Shown piece after piece: positions 5,917 through 6,002 of a stretch of 6,002 nucleotides of DNA. Location: the NCBI GenBank assembly GCA_002453275.1, contig DKGN01000055.1:1-6002 (forward strand), in the 5' to 3' direction. Position 1 is the first letter of the stretch. Every line of letters begins with the position of its first letter. The translations under genes and the position numbers were made by a program. The notes under the pieces were generated by a model that did not search any database, had not been told where the DNA came from, and worked only from the letters and a program-made list of their open reading frames with translations. The DNA is from Caryophanales bacterium UBA6769 (lineage in GTDB: Bacteria; Bacillota; Bacilli; Bacillales; UBA6769).

Positions 5917-6002
5917 AAGCGAATATGATTTTTTTAATTGACGAACTTTTAGCTGTAGTACAGAACGATTGTAATATGTTGTAGTGTAAATGCTATGTAT
6001 GA
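5898..6002 (+). other. Noncoding region after hpt, probably the leader of ftsH
   Basis: No ORF, tRNA or repeat is seen here apart from the right arm of the inverted repeat. In B. subtilis ftsH follows hpt after a gap of about this size, so its start is probably just beyond the window; this is inferred from gene order only. TTGACG at 5938-5943 is a good -35-like hexamer, but there is no -10 match at 16-18 nt. Confidence 0.4.

Noticed and set aside
5938..5975. ftsH promoter using TTGACG 5938 and TGTAAT 5970
   Set aside because: The spacing is 26 nt, far beyond 16-18, and no other -10 match is at the right distance.
1..6002. CRISPR arrays, insertion sequences, tRNA or rRNA genes, prophage or defence genes
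   Set aside because: None was seen. Genes cover almost the whole window and belong to a conserved chromosomal neighbourhood.

Overview
The window comes from an endospore-forming member of the Bacillaceae. The gene order spoIIE - yabS - yabT - tilS - hpt is the same as in the Bacillus subtilis origin-proximal region, where ftsH follows. Each protein resembles its B. subtilis counterpart along its whole length as I remember those sequences; no alignment was run. The moderately low GC, Shine-Dalgarno sites of the GGAGG type and a TTG start also fit. I cannot name the genus.

Layout: all five genes are on the + strand and I see no credible gene on the - strand. (1) Positions 3-2228 are spoIIE without its 5' end; by comparison with the 827-residue B. 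subtilis protein about 85 residues lie outside the window. (2) A 63-bp gap holds a good candidate sigma-F promoter and a strong ribosome site. (3) 2292-3026 is yabS, a von Willebrand A protein whose metal-site motifs occur in permuted order. (4) 2995-3923 is yabT, a sporulation Ser/Thr kinase. Its frame is broken at a T5A6 run (3685-3695), which separates the kinase domain from the basic linker and C-terminal membrane anchor. (5) 3950-5335 is tilS and 5358-5897 is hpt. (6) 5898-6002 is noncoding and probably leads to ftsH, which is not seen.

How the genes fit together: SpoIIE is the septal PP2C phosphatase that dephosphorylates SpoIIAA and so releases sigma F in the forespore. The next two genes appear to be read from a sigma-F promoter, so the activator sits directly upstream of a likely target operon. 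Together the three genes encode a PP2C phosphatase, a MIDAS-type vWA protein and a Ser/Thr kinase, a trio reminiscent of the TerY-P modules of tellurite-resistance-type systems. tilS and hpt are housekeeping genes for tRNA-Ile lysidine formation and purine salvage.

The most interesting signal is the yabT break. The run contains a heptamer of the form X_XXY_YYZ (T_TTA_AAA) in exactly the zero frame. A -1 slip there would restore the family sequence without an extra or missing residue, and a possible stem-loop containing the zero-frame stop lies 4 nt downstream. A one-base homopolymer error or an ordinary mutation predicts the same protein and must be excluded first. I see no wholly new system: the locus is a known sporulation neighbourhood with some under-explored details.
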